NCBI GenBank assembly: GCA_964354135.1
Contig: CAYGZA010000073.1
Coordinates: 1-21,667, forward strand
From: CAYGZA01 sp964354135
GTDB lineage: Bacteria > Planctomycetota > Planctomycetia > Pirellulales > Thermoguttaceae
Length of the DNA: 21,667 nt
Direction of reading: 5' to 3'
The position numbers were made by a program, and so were the translations under genes. Shown here piece after piece: positions 1 to 6,839 of this stretch (position 1 is the first letter of the stretch; the number at the start of each line of letters is the position of its first letter). The notes under the pieces were generated by a model. It worked only from the letters and a program-made list of their open reading frames with translations, had not been told where the DNA came from and ran no database searches.

Positions 1-1165
1 CCAGCCAGAGTCCCCGGCAGGTCCGGTAGATGTGGTTGCCGCGGATCTCGCAATCAATCGCGGCGTGAAACTTGATGCCCGCCATCTCGGCACCCGAAAA
101 CAACTTCCGGACGTGGATGTCATGGATGATGTTGCCGCTGACAACGCTGAAAGCGGCTCCCAGACTGCCGACGATGCCCGCCTGTTCGCAGTGCGAGATG
201 GTGTTGTTGCGGACGACGTGGTGGCCGATGGTCTGGCGGTTCCAGCCGTTCTGGAGGGCGCGCTCGATGGTCTTGACGTAGCCCTCGGCGGTATTGGCCG
301 ACGTGTTGTCCCATCGGTCGCCGTATTTTCCGAGCGCGATTGCCGAGCAAATCGAGTGGCTGATCACGTTGTTCTCGATGATCCAGCCTTTGCTCCAATG
401 CGTGCCGACCAGGCCGACCTGCTCCGCCGTGGGCGGCGCCCACGGAGTGGCCGCATGGCGCAGCGTGAAGCCGCGCACGGTGATGTAGTTCATGCCCGGC
501 TTTTCCGGGTAGAACACAGTCCGGCGCACGTTGATCTCCACCAGTTGCTCGTTGGGGTTGACCCCTTGGAACTGCGCCCAGATCGTGGTGCTGTCCTTGT
601 CCACCTGAGCGAACCAGAGCGGGGTGGTTCCCGCGGGCTTCAGCACGTCGTCCAGCTTGACCGCCTCGGTCAGCCAGTCGCCGTTCAAGTAGACGGCCCC
701 CGTGTGATGCTGGCGGCCCTTGGGACTAAACCAGTCGCCGCGGATGAGGTCGCTGTAGGGATTGAAGCCGCCGAAGAAGGAGTTCGGAAGGGTCGCCTTC
801 CAGACATCGTCCTGGACCTTCACCCAATTCTTGACGGCTTCCGACCCCTTGATCTCGACCTTCTCGCCCGGCGCCGCCTGATAGACGATGCGCTTCTGGT
901 CGGACTGGCCTCCGCGCGGCGGATTGATGCGCTCGCGGTAAACGCCTTCGTGCACGGTGATCACATCGCCCGGCTGCGCGAGATCCGCAGCGCGCTGAAT
1001 CGTGCGGAGCGGAGCCGCCTGCGTGCCGGGGTTGGCGTCGTTGCCGCTTAGAGCGACATGGAAGTCGGCGGCACGGGTCGCGACCAACCTTCGGTCGGTG
1101 CCCGGCGGCGCCAACAGCAGGGCGGCGGCGCAGGCTATGAGAGTGTGTCTTGTTGTTTTCTTCAT
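1..1165 (-). CDS. Secreted right-handed beta-helix protein (DUF1565-like), C-terminus cut by window edge
   Basis: The first 388 residues are visible and the frame is still open at base 1. The start is the ATG at 1163-1165; upstream lies a weak purine run (AAAGGGA) and, about 75 bases away, a strong promoter. The N-terminus is a signal peptide: MKKTTRHT, then an Ala/Leu-rich core, ending around residue 33. Residues about 35-85 (DFHVALSGNDANPGT ... GDVITVHEGVYRERI) match the DUF1565 pattern that opens many secreted beta-helix proteins. From about residue 235 there are repeated beta-helix coils with Asn ladders, for example IIENNVISHS, VVRNNTISHC, VVSGNIIHDI and CEIRGNHIYRT. Proteins of this shape are usually polysaccharide lyases or hydrolases (PL1/PL6/PL9-like), or surface proteins. 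The catalytic face cannot be judged from this fragment, so the substrate is unknown. It diverges from the ComM gene. Confidence 0.85.
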   Translation of the reverse strand, partial: MKKTTRHTLIACAAALLLAPPGTDRRLVATRAADFHVALSGNDANPGTQAAPLRTIQRAADLAQPGDVITVHEGVYRERINPPRGGQSDQKRIVYQAAPGEKVEIKGSEAVKNWVKVQDDVWKATLPNSFFGGFNPYSDLIRGDWFSPKGRQHHTGAVYLNGDWLTEAVKLDDVLKPAGTTPLWFAQVDKDSTTIWAQFQGVNPNEQLVEINVRRTVFYPEKPGMNYITVRGFTLRHAATPWAPPTAEQVGLVGTHWSKGWIIENNVISHSICSAIALGKYGDRWDNTSANTAEGYVKTIERALQNGWNRQTIGHHVVRNNTISHCEQAGIVGSLGAAFSVVSGNIIHDIHVRKLFSGAEMAGIKFHAAIDCEIRGNHIYRTCRGLWL

Positions 1166-1237
1166 TGGGGGATTCCCTTTCGCATGCAGGCGGGTAACCG
1201 TGTGGCTCTTGGCAGCCGGCCGACTCATCAGCCCCCC

Positions 1238-1265
1238 ATTGTAATGACGCCGAACGACGTGTCAA
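1238..1265 (-). promoter_or_regulatory. Sigma70-type promoter of the beta-helix gene
   Basis: Read on the minus strand, TTGACA (1260-1265) is followed after 16 bases by TACAAT (1238-1243). The -35 box is a perfect consensus match and the -10 box is five of six. Transcription would start near 1231, giving a leader of about 65 bases before the ATG at 1165. Confidence 0.7.
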
Positions 1266-1451
1266 AACACGTTCGGAATTCGGAGCGCCCCCCGTCGCGC
1301 TGGGCACCACTCCTAACCTCTTGCCACGCCGGCCCACTGGGCGGCATCGGCGGCAGGGGCTTCCCTCCTGTGCCCGCCTGGGCAGCGCAGGTAAGCGGCC
1401 GGCCAACAGTAACTTCGTGTTTTCACCGCAGCGTGCCCTCACTCCCTGCCG

Positions 1452-1473
1452 CCTCTCCCGCGGACGGGAGAGG
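1452..1473. repeat. REP-like palindrome, 9-bp stem with 4-base loop
   Basis: CCTCTCCCG at 1452-1460 is the exact reverse complement of CGGGAGAGG at 1465-1473, with loop CGGA. Outer bases ACTCC (1441-1445) and GGAGT (1474-1478) could extend it past a bulge. It lies between divergent genes, so it is not placed to end either transcript, and no T-run follows. A dispersed palindrome is the simplest reading. Confidence 0.6.
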
Positions 1474-1523
1474 GGAGTTATGGTTGGACAGCCGCTAAGA
1501 TGCTCGTGCTGCCCGGGGGCCCC

Positions 1524-1552
1524 TTGCCAGTCCTGCCCCCTCGTGCCACAAT
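1524..1552 (+). promoter_or_regulatory. Candidate promoter of the ComM-like gene
   Basis: TTGCCA (1524-1529), a 17-base spacer, then CACAAT (1547-1552) preceded by TGC as in an extended -10. The start codon at 1605 lies about 45 bases downstream of the expected transcription start. The match is moderate and untested. Confidence 0.4.
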
Positions 1553-1604
1553 GCTGGGGTCTCGCGGAGTCCTTTTCTGGGGGCCCGTGCCACGGGGACT
1601 GCCC

Positions 1605-3143
1605 ATGCTCGCCAAGCTCAAGACCTTTTCACTCCTGGGAATCGACGCCCTGCCGGTGGAGGTTGAGGTGGACGTCTCGCCAGCCGGCCTGCCCAAAACC
1701 ATCCTCGTGGGCCTACCCGAGGCCGCCGTCAAGGAGAGCACCCATCGCGTCGAGCGGGCGATGGTCAACTCCGGCTTCCAGCGGCCGCAGAACCGCGTGG
1801 TCATCAACCTTGCCCCGGCCGATTTGCCGAAAGAGGCGGCTTCGTTCGATCTGCCGATCGCCCTGGGCATTCTGGTCGGCAGCCGGCAGATGGAGTCCGA
1901 GGTGCTCGCCCAGTACGCCGTGGTGGGCGAGTTGGCCCTCGACGGCAATACGCGGCCGACCAAAGGGGCCCTCTCCATGGCCATGGCCGCGTCCGAGCTG
2001 GACGGCGTCCGCGGGCTCCTGGTGCCCACCGATAGCGCGGCCGAGGCAGCGGTCGTCGCCAAGGTCGAGGTGATCCCGGTGGCCAGCCTGACGCAGGCGG
2101 TCGGTTTCTTGACCGGCCAGTTGGAGATCGAGCCGGCCCCGTCGCGGCTGGAGGATCTCTTCCGCCAGTTCTCCAGCTACGAAGACGATTATGCCGACGT
2201 CCGCGGCCAGGAGATGGCCAAGCGGGCCCTCACGGTCGCCGCGTCCGGCGGGCACAACCTGCTGATGCTCGGCCCGCCCGGCTCCGGCAAGACCATGCTC
2301 GCCAAGCGCCTGCCCACGATCCTGCCCGACCTGGAGCCCGAGGAATCGATCGAGACCACGCGGATCTACAGTGCCCTGGGCCGGCTCAAGCCGGGCCAGC
2401 CGCTTTTGGCCACGCGCCCGTTCCGCTCGCCGCACCACACGATCAGCGACGCGGGCCTGGTGGGCGGCGGCTCCACGCCCGGTCCGGGCGAGATCAGCCT
2501 GGCCCACAACGGCGTCTTGTTCCTCGACGAGCTGCCGGAGTTCAACCGCCGCACGCTCGAGGTCCTCCGCCAACCGCTCGAAGACGGCACGGTCACCATC
2601 GCCCGGGCACTGACCAGCACGACCTTCCCGGCGAACTTCATGCTCGTGGTCGCCTTGAACCCTTGCCCGTGCGGCTACCGGAACGACCCGCGGCGGACCT
2701 GCCACTGCACGGTGCCGCAGATCGAGCGGTACATGTCCAAGATCAGCGGGCCGCTGTTGGACCGGATCGACATGCACATCGAGGTCCCGTCCGTGGCCTT
2801 CCGCGAGCTTTCGGCGGAGACTCCCGGCACCACAAGCGGCCGGATGCGCGAGCAAGTGATCGCCGCCCGAAAGCGCCAGCAGGAGCGTTTCCGCGGCGCG
2901 AAGGCCCGCTACAACGCCGACATGACGCACCGGCTCACCCGCAAGTTCTGCAAGCTGGACGACGAGTGCCGCAACCTCTTGAAGGGCTCGATGACGGAGC
3001 TCGGCCTTTCGGCGCGGGCCCACGACAAGATCCTCCGCGTGGCCCGCACGATCGCCGACCTCGACGGGGCGGAAGAGATCCTCGCCTCGCACCTCAACGA
3101 GGCGATCAACTACCGGATGCTGGACCGGCAGCTTTGGACGTGA
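1605..3143 (+). CDS. comM: YifB/ComM family Mg-chelatase-like AAA+ ATPase
   Basis: The product has 512 residues, close to the usual ~500 for the family. The start is the ATG at 1605 (MLAKLKTFSLLGIDALPVEV), which matches the family's conserved N-terminus; the frame is open further upstream but gives unrelated sequence. Domains in order: an N-terminal ChlI-like domain (about 1-170, with VDVSPAGLPKTILVGLPEAA), an AAA+ core with Walker A GPPGSGKT at 223-230 and Walker B VLFLDE at 304-309, a family-typical Cys cluster (NPCPCG at 352-357, CHC at 366-368), an arginine-bearing GPLLDRIDMHIEV stretch near 385, and the C-terminal Mg-chelatase domain. In Vibrio and Haemophilus, ComM is a hexameric branch-migration helicase that helps integrate transforming DNA; many non-competent bacteria also carry it. 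No other competence gene is in this window, so that role is inferred from the family. Confidence 0.93.
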   Translation: MLAKLKTFSLLGIDALPVEVEVDVSPAGLPKTILVGLPEAAVKESTHRVERAMVNSGFQRPQNRVVINLAPADLPKEAASFDLPIALGILVGSRQMESEVLAQYAVVGELALDGNTRPTKGALSMAMAASELDGVRGLLVPTDSAAEAAVVAKVEVIPVASLTQAVGFLTGQLEIEPAPSRLEDLFRQFSSYEDDYADVRGQEMAKRALTVAASGGHNLLMLGPPGSGKTMLAKRLPTILPDLEPEESIETTRIYSALGRLKPGQPLLATRPFRSPHHTISDAGLVGGGSTPGPGEISLAHNGVLFLDELPEFNRRTLEVLRQPLEDGTVTIARALTSTTFPANFMLVVALNPCPCGYRNDPRRTCHCTVPQIERYMSKISGPLLDRIDMHIEVPSVAFRELSAETPGTTSGRMREQVIAARKRQQERFRGAKARYNADMTHRLTRKFCKLDDECRNLLKGSMTELGLSARAHDKILRVARTIADLDGAEEILASHLNEAINYRMLDRQLWT

Positions 3144-3178
3144 GGAAGGGGCGGGGGGCGAGAGGCGAGAGACGAGGG
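3144..3178. repeat. Purine-rich GAG/GGCGAG tract
   Basis: Directly after the ComM stop codon is a run of degenerate GGCGAG/GACGAG units. A similar tract lies at 5120-5150. Both look like slippage-prone simple sequence; no function is evident. Confidence 0.4.
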
Positions 3179-3262
3179 CATATGCAGTCGAACAAGTACC
3201 TGATGCCTGAGCGCACCAAGTAGACGTGGGTGCGCCTTTGCGCGACTGATAGGGGGCCTCCG

Positions 3263-4117
3263 GTGGCTATCGAGCAAGAGCTTCAAACATACGGAAACGA
3301 AGCCGAATTCAGGGGCAAGTTCCTGGTCCCCCTCCTACGCCGACTCGGGTTCTTAATCGTTGTTGAATACCACGGTACCCGAGAATTCGGCAAGGACTTG
3401 GTATTCGGCGAGATCGACCGGTTTCACGAGGTCGTCTATCACGCTCTGCAGGCAAAGTACGTTGCCAGCGTTAGCCAGACTGAGGTGCATGATCTAGTTG
3501 AGGACGCAAACGAGGCGTTCACACACCCGTTTCGGCACCCGATCAAGGGCGCGTACCACAACATCACGACCTTCTGCGTCGCAAACGCGGGGAGCATTTC
3601 CGAGAACGCTCGGACGCACTTCTTCGGCCGTCTACATGTGCCGCACGGCGGCCACGTCAGGATGTTTGACGGGAAAGCACTATTGGCCTTGGATCGTTGG
3701 GCCACCGCGGCTCACGTCGAGGCAATCCAGGAGCAACTGATGGGGTTACTCATTGAGTTGCGATACAACCGAGCGATGGCGCGGATAATCGCCGACCGCA
3801 TAAGGAGCCATCTGCACGACGACAAGCAGCCGCTTCCCCTCGAGCGGGTGCGGCTTTTTGCGATACCTCACTACTTGCACCGGCCTGTGGTGGCGGCGCA
3901 AGTAGACACAACTGTTGTTCATGAGTATTGCCACGCCGGGGAGATGGCAAATCGCATTCTCGACCGCGTGATGGCAGGCCTGGGGACAAAGGAGAACCGC
4001 CACCATCTTATGGAGGACGTGCTTATTATACTGAGCAGACTTGAAGGCATAGCGGATTCGCTGGAAACAGCGCTGTTGACAATCATCGAGACGTTGGGAC
4101 CCCTTGCTCCGGTTTGA
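3263..4117 (+). CDS. Lone Mrr-like PD-(D/E)XK nuclease-fold protein (putative)
   Basis: I chose the GTG at 3263 because AGGGGG (3251-3256) sits six bases upstream; another GTG at 3230 would add 11 residues without a visible ribosome site. The product has 284 residues. The N-terminal 70 residues carry a pattern typical of Mrr/type IV restriction folds: a helix with E15 (EAEFRGKFLVPLLRRLGF), then a strand with D45 in GKDLVF, then QAK (Q63-x-K65) on the next strand. This D...QxK arrangement is a known PD-(D/E)XK variant. The rest is mostly helical, ending in an amphipathic C-terminus (EDVLIILSRLEGIADSLETA), with no second domain that I recognise. Base composition is visibly lower in GC than the neighbours, which suggests transfer. 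There is no methyltransferase or other defence gene beside it. It may be a stand-alone restriction or defence protein, but nuclease activity is inferred only from these motifs. Confidence 0.6.
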   Translation: MAIEQELQTYGNEAEFRGKFLVPLLRRLGFLIVVEYHGTREFGKDLVFGEIDRFHEVVYHALQAKYVASVSQTEVHDLVEDANEAFTHPFRHPIKGAYHNITTFCVANAGSISENARTHFFGRLHVPHGGHVRMFDGKALLALDRWATAAHVEAIQEQLMGLLIELRYNRAMARIIADRIRSHLHDDKQPLPLERVRLFAIPHYLHRPVVAAQVDTTVVHEYCHAGEMANRILDRVMAGLGTKENRHHLMEDVLIILSRLEGIADSLETALLTIIETLGPLAPV

Positions 4118-4162
4118 TCGCGGGTGCCCTGCCCACGACAAGCGTGGGCAGGGCACCCGCGA
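4118..4162. repeat. Perfect 20-bp palindromic stem with 5-base loop
   Basis: The arm at 4118-4137 is the exact reverse complement of the arm at 4143-4162, with loop ACAAG. The core of the right arm is CGTGGGCAGGGCACCCGCG. It begins immediately after the TGA of the nuclease-like gene. There is no T-run after it, so as a terminator it would be atypical; it may be a dispersed REP/MITE-like element that also blocks read-through. Confidence 0.8.
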
Positions 4163-4234
4163 ATGACCTGCGAAGGCCGATCGACGGCTAGATCATGTCG
4201 CCATACGCAAACCTGAGTTCGTTGGGAGCTGAAC

Positions 4235-5083
4235 ATGGACGTGGACGTAAGGAACCCGGAAGTCCAGAGTGAACTGCTCGCTCAATACCGGCGATTTCGG
4301 GAAGTCGCGCGACAGTTGAACCAGAGGCTGGTCAAGAGCCTGGACAACGACGCGATCCACGAGTCCGGGCGGCGGCTGGGCATTCTGAGGCGCGGGGTGC
4401 TGGTCTTCGAAACCGAGGACATGACGTCGGTCCTGATGGACTACGCGATCCATCACTACTTCTCCGGCGACGGGCGCAACGCAGTCCAGCGCTACCTGGA
4501 CCTGTCCCCGCCACCCGCTGATTCCGAAGAAATGGCGGCGCTGCGGGCAAAGGCCGGCATCCGGTACTCCCTCCTCCAAGTCGCCGGGGTCTTCCGCGGT
4601 TTCGGCATCGAGGCGGACGACTTGCTTCGGAGCGAGCGGTTGCTGTTGATCGACATCGGATTCGGCGACACCGCTCAGAGAGGCATTGTTCTTGCCGGCA
4701 ATGTTGTCTGCCGGGGCAGCTTCTGGATGACGACCGGGGCCGCCCTACTGGTCACTGCGGACGTCCTGGAAACCCTTGCGGGTCCTATTCGCCAGGCATT
4801 CGGGACGAAACCGGAGGGCTTTCGTGCGTTGGACCGGGCTCGGCAGGCCGAGCTGGCCACGCTCGTCATCCGGACGTGCCTGCAGAAAGGGATGGCCGAG
4901 CGCGTGGCTTATGAGGACCCCGGGAGCCATCGCGGACGCCCCCACTTCGGTCTGGCTCGGGAGCACGCCCCGGGCACGATCGAGCCTGCTCCGGCACGGG
5001 CGCGGGACACGCACGTGGGACGGAACGATCCGTGCCCTTGCGGCAGCGGACGGAAATACAAGAACTGCTGCGCCCGCCGCTGA
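4235..5083 (+). CDS. SEC-C zinc-motif protein of unknown function
   Basis: The product has 282 residues, starting at the ATG at 4235 with GGGAG six bases upstream. The only recognisable domain is a C-terminal SEC-C motif at residues 262-279 (GRNDPCPCGSGRKYKNCC), with C267, C269, C278 and C279 as likely zinc ligands. SEC-C motifs occur at the end of SecA, where they bind SecB and ribosomes, and in many otherwise unrelated proteins. Here it is joined by a Pro/Arg-rich linker (about 235-260) to about 230 residues that I do not recognise, mostly helical in the first 120 and with a strand-rich middle (RLLLIDIGFGD, GIVLAGNVVCRGSFWMTTGA). There is no signal peptide or membrane segment, so it is probably cytoplasmic. 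It lies between a palindromic repeat and a membrane-protein gene with no clear partner. Confidence 0.75.
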   Translation: MDVDVRNPEVQSELLAQYRRFREVARQLNQRLVKSLDNDAIHESGRRLGILRRGVLVFETEDMTSVLMDYAIHHYFSGDGRNAVQRYLDLSPPPADSEEMAALRAKAGIRYSLLQVAGVFRGFGIEADDLLRSERLLLIDIGFGDTAQRGIVLAGNVVCRGSFWMTTGAALLVTADVLETLAGPIRQAFGTKPEGFRALDRARQAELATLVIRTCLQKGMAERVAYEDPGSHRGRPHFGLAREHAPGTIEPAPARARDTHVGRNDPCPCGSGRKYKNCCARR

Positions 5084-5119
5084 TTTTGCGGGCGATGGGC
5101 TAGCGATTAGGGGTTTGGT

Positions 5120-5150
5120 GCGAGGGACGAGAGAGGAGGGAGGAAAGAGG
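5120..5150. repeat. Purine-rich GAG tract
   Basis: A run of GAGGGACGAG- and GAGGAGGGAGG-like units without pyrimidine blocks, similar in kind to the tract at 3144-3178. It lies in the 253-base gap between the SEC-C gene and the membrane-protein gene. That gap also has a perfect TTGACA at 5218-5223, but no acceptable -10 follows it. Confidence 0.35.
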
Positions 5151-5336
5151 TTGGACGCAATGCCCACGCAAGTGTGGCCACGGTTCCCGCGCTCTTTTTG
5201 ACGGACGCAGCGACCCATTGACAACCAGAGTCCCGTCTATCCAAAACGGCAATGGTACCCTCCACCTAGCGAGTCCTCTGAACGGTTCCGGGAGGCGTGG
5301 ACCGCCAAGATGGTGCTAACAAGCCAAGGAAGTCCA

Positions 5337-5828
5337 ATGGGCAATGAACTGAACACACCCCTTCCGCCCGAGGCTCCGCATCGCTCCCTGCAATTCAGCC
5401 TCTCCTCGATGTTCCTGGTCACCACCGCAGTGGCGGTGGTCTGCTCGCTGACGTTTTCCATGCCGGCCGTGGTCGCCCTCCCGTTGCTTGTGTTGTCCAG
5501 CGTGATCCTGGCAGCCGTGCTGATTACGCTCATCATTTACGGACGCGGCTACCAGCGGACGTTCTGTATCGGGGCCGTGGTTCCTTTCGGCGTTCTCCTG
5601 CTCACGTTGGCTTTCACCGGGGCTATTGTCTTCTTCGATGGCCCGTCGTCGAGGGGCTACAGGCTCTCACTCGTACCCCGCCTAGTTGTAGTGGGCTTCT
5701 GGATGTCGAGCATCCTGGTTGGAGCAATCTGCGTTGGCGTGCGAAAGCTCGTCGAGAAGCCGCGGCGTGGAAGCTTGCCCCCTCCGGCCTCTCACGGGGC
5801 CCAAAGCGGCAAGAGCCGGTTTCTGTAG
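5337..5828 (+). CDS. Small four-helix membrane protein
   Basis: The product has 163 residues. The ATG at 5337 is preferred over the in-frame ATG at 5310 because AAGGA (5326-5330) lies six bases upstream of it. A soluble start (MGNELNTPLPPEAPHRSLQF) is followed by four hydrophobic stretches at about 25-41, 43-68, 78-100 and 113-136, then a basic, Pro-rich tail (about 137-163). The entry SLQFSLSSMFLVTTAVAVV resembles the start of many small uncharacterised planctomycete inner-membrane proteins of the 'QFSLRTLL' kind. I see no catalytic motif or known transporter signature. Function is unknown. Its stop is only 19 bases from the end of the convergent cysteine-fold gene. Confidence 0.75.
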   Translation: MGNELNTPLPPEAPHRSLQFSLSSMFLVTTAVAVVCSLTFSMPAVVALPLLVLSSVILAAVLITLIIYGRGYQRTFCIGAVVPFGVLLLTLAFTGAIVFFDGPSSRGYRLSLVPRLVVVGFWMSSILVGAICVGVRKLVEKPRRGSLPPPASHGAQSGKSRFL

Positions 5829-5847
5829 ACCAAGAGCACCCCGGGCG

Positions 5848-6426
5848 TCATCGCGGCTGCGGTCGGTAGGCCCAGATGGTGCCGGTGACGGTGATCGTCG
5901 TGGTGGTCTCGGTGCGGACCGTGCCGTCGGTCTCCTGGCGGACGGAGGTCTGGGTGGAGGTGCTGCCGGTCGTGTGGATCTCGTTGGACCGCACGACCCG
6001 TTGCGGCGTGGAGCTGCCGCGCGGGGGGGCGTTCTGCTCCAGCACCCGCAGGCGGCCGCCGCTAAGCCGGGACGAAACAACCGCCGTATGATGGGGGCGC
6101 GCGTACGTTTCCGTCTGGACGTCTTCCGACTCCTCCGTGGAGCCGTCGCGAAACGTCTTGGTGCTTCTGACCACGACCTCGACGGTCACCTCGTAATCGC
6201 GGAACTGGAGCACGTCTCCCGGCTGGACGTCGACGAGCTGCACGGCGTTGCCCCAGCGGTAGTCGGCGTCGGCCGAGACGTCTCCGTAGTCCGCAGCACT
6301 GCGGGCGCCGGCCGACCTGAGCGCCTGATCGGCCAGGTCGAAGCACTCGCCGCTGCCGACCTGCTGCCCCGAACGATTGGTCGCAAAGGTGTGAACCCTC
6401 TGCCCTAACGTAGGCCCATTAGCCAT
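5848..6426 (-). CDS. Papain-like cysteine-fold protein (BBC1/AIM3-type, putative)
   Basis: The start is the ATG at 6424-6426, backed by GAGGAGGG about nine bases upstream on the minus strand; the open frame continues upstream to 6597 but without coding character. The product has 192 residues. The pattern VGSGECFDLADQAL (C28), then LVDVQPGDVLQFRDYEV, then PHHTAVV (H112/H113), then LRVLEQNAP (N132) fits the Cys-His-Asn order of NlpC/P60- and CHAP-related folds, and most closely the BBC1/AIM3 cysteine-proteinase-fold family. The tail (about 160-182) is Thr-rich, and the ending IWAYRPQPR resembles that family's closing strand. There is no signal peptide. The bacterial members are uncharacterised, so peptidase or amidase activity is only possible. 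Confidence 0.65.
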   Translation of the reverse strand: MANGPTLGQRVHTFATNRSGQQVGSGECFDLADQALRSAGARSAADYGDVSADADYRWGNAVQLVDVQPGDVLQFRDYEVTVEVVVRSTKTFRDGSTEESEDVQTETYARPHHTAVVSSRLSGGRLRVLEQNAPPRGSSTPQRVVRSNEIHTTGSTSTQTSVRQETDGTVRTETTTTITVTGTIWAYRPQPR

Positions 6427-6839
6427 CCGCAAGGCCCTCCTCAAAAGAAGGGATACGTTGATCTGAAAAACGCCGCCCGGGTCCGACCCGAGCCGGCCTG
6501 CTCCCATTATCGTAGCGCGGCGGAAAAAGTTGACCGGAAAAATCCCGAGGCGAAGAACCTCACTGCGCCGACGAGGGACGGCCCAGTGTGCCGACACGGA
6601 CAGACCGAGGAAGGCGTATGCGACGGCTCCCCTGCGTCACTCGGGAACAGGGCCCGCCGAATCCTGCGCAGAATACTGATTTATACGATCCTGGCGACCA
6701 GAATCGGCGACCCGGCTATTGAAACGACTCCCGCGGCAAGGAGAGAATGGGGAAGTGGAGATTCGCTCCTTCGTTTACCGATTCTCCCTGGGACATCTCC
6801 GGCCGGGAACGAGTTGGGCAGGAAAGGTGAGGTCACGCA
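6427..6839. other. Divergent intergenic region before the HzsA-like gene
   Basis: This 413-base spacer lies between the minus-strand cysteine-fold gene and the plus-strand HzsA-like gene. On the minus strand, GATAAT (6506-6511) is a good -10 for the left gene, but its -35 is poor. On the plus strand, TTGAAA (6719-6724) and GAGAAT (6743-6748) form a candidate promoter for the right gene. I see no gene or strong repeat here. Confidence 0.5.
6719..6748 (+). promoter_or_regulatory. Candidate promoter of the HzsA-like/PQQ/Tat-lyase cluster
   Basis: TTGAAA (6719-6724; five of six to consensus), an 18-base spacer, then GAGAAT (6743-6748; four of six). The leader to the ATG at 6840 would be about 85 bases. 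Moderate match only. Confidence 0.35.

Larger units (their letters stand above)
1166..1604. other. Divergent intergenic region between the beta-helix and ComM genes
   Basis: This 439-base spacer separates two divergently transcribed genes. It holds the near-consensus promoter for the left gene (1238-1265), a REP-like hairpin (1452-1473) and a weaker promoter candidate for the right gene (1524-1552). I see no convincing small gene; the long frames crossing it are low-complexity readings of GC-rich DNA. Confidence 0.6.

Noticed and set aside
1500..1604. In-frame N-terminal extension of the ComM gene from an upstream ATG
   Set aside because: The added 35 residues do not resemble the family; MLAKLKTFSLLGIDAL at 1605 is the conserved start, and a candidate promoter lies inside the extension.
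1713..3092. Long minus-strand open frame opposite comM
   Set aside because: It is a GC-driven shadow: Arg/Gly/Ala/Asp-rich with no domain, fully opposite a clear AAA+ ATPase gene.
5719..6408. 229-codon plus-strand frame overlapping the membrane-protein and cysteine-fold genes
   Set aside because: No ribosome site or motif; it overlaps two better supported genes and is Arg/Ala/Gly-rich.
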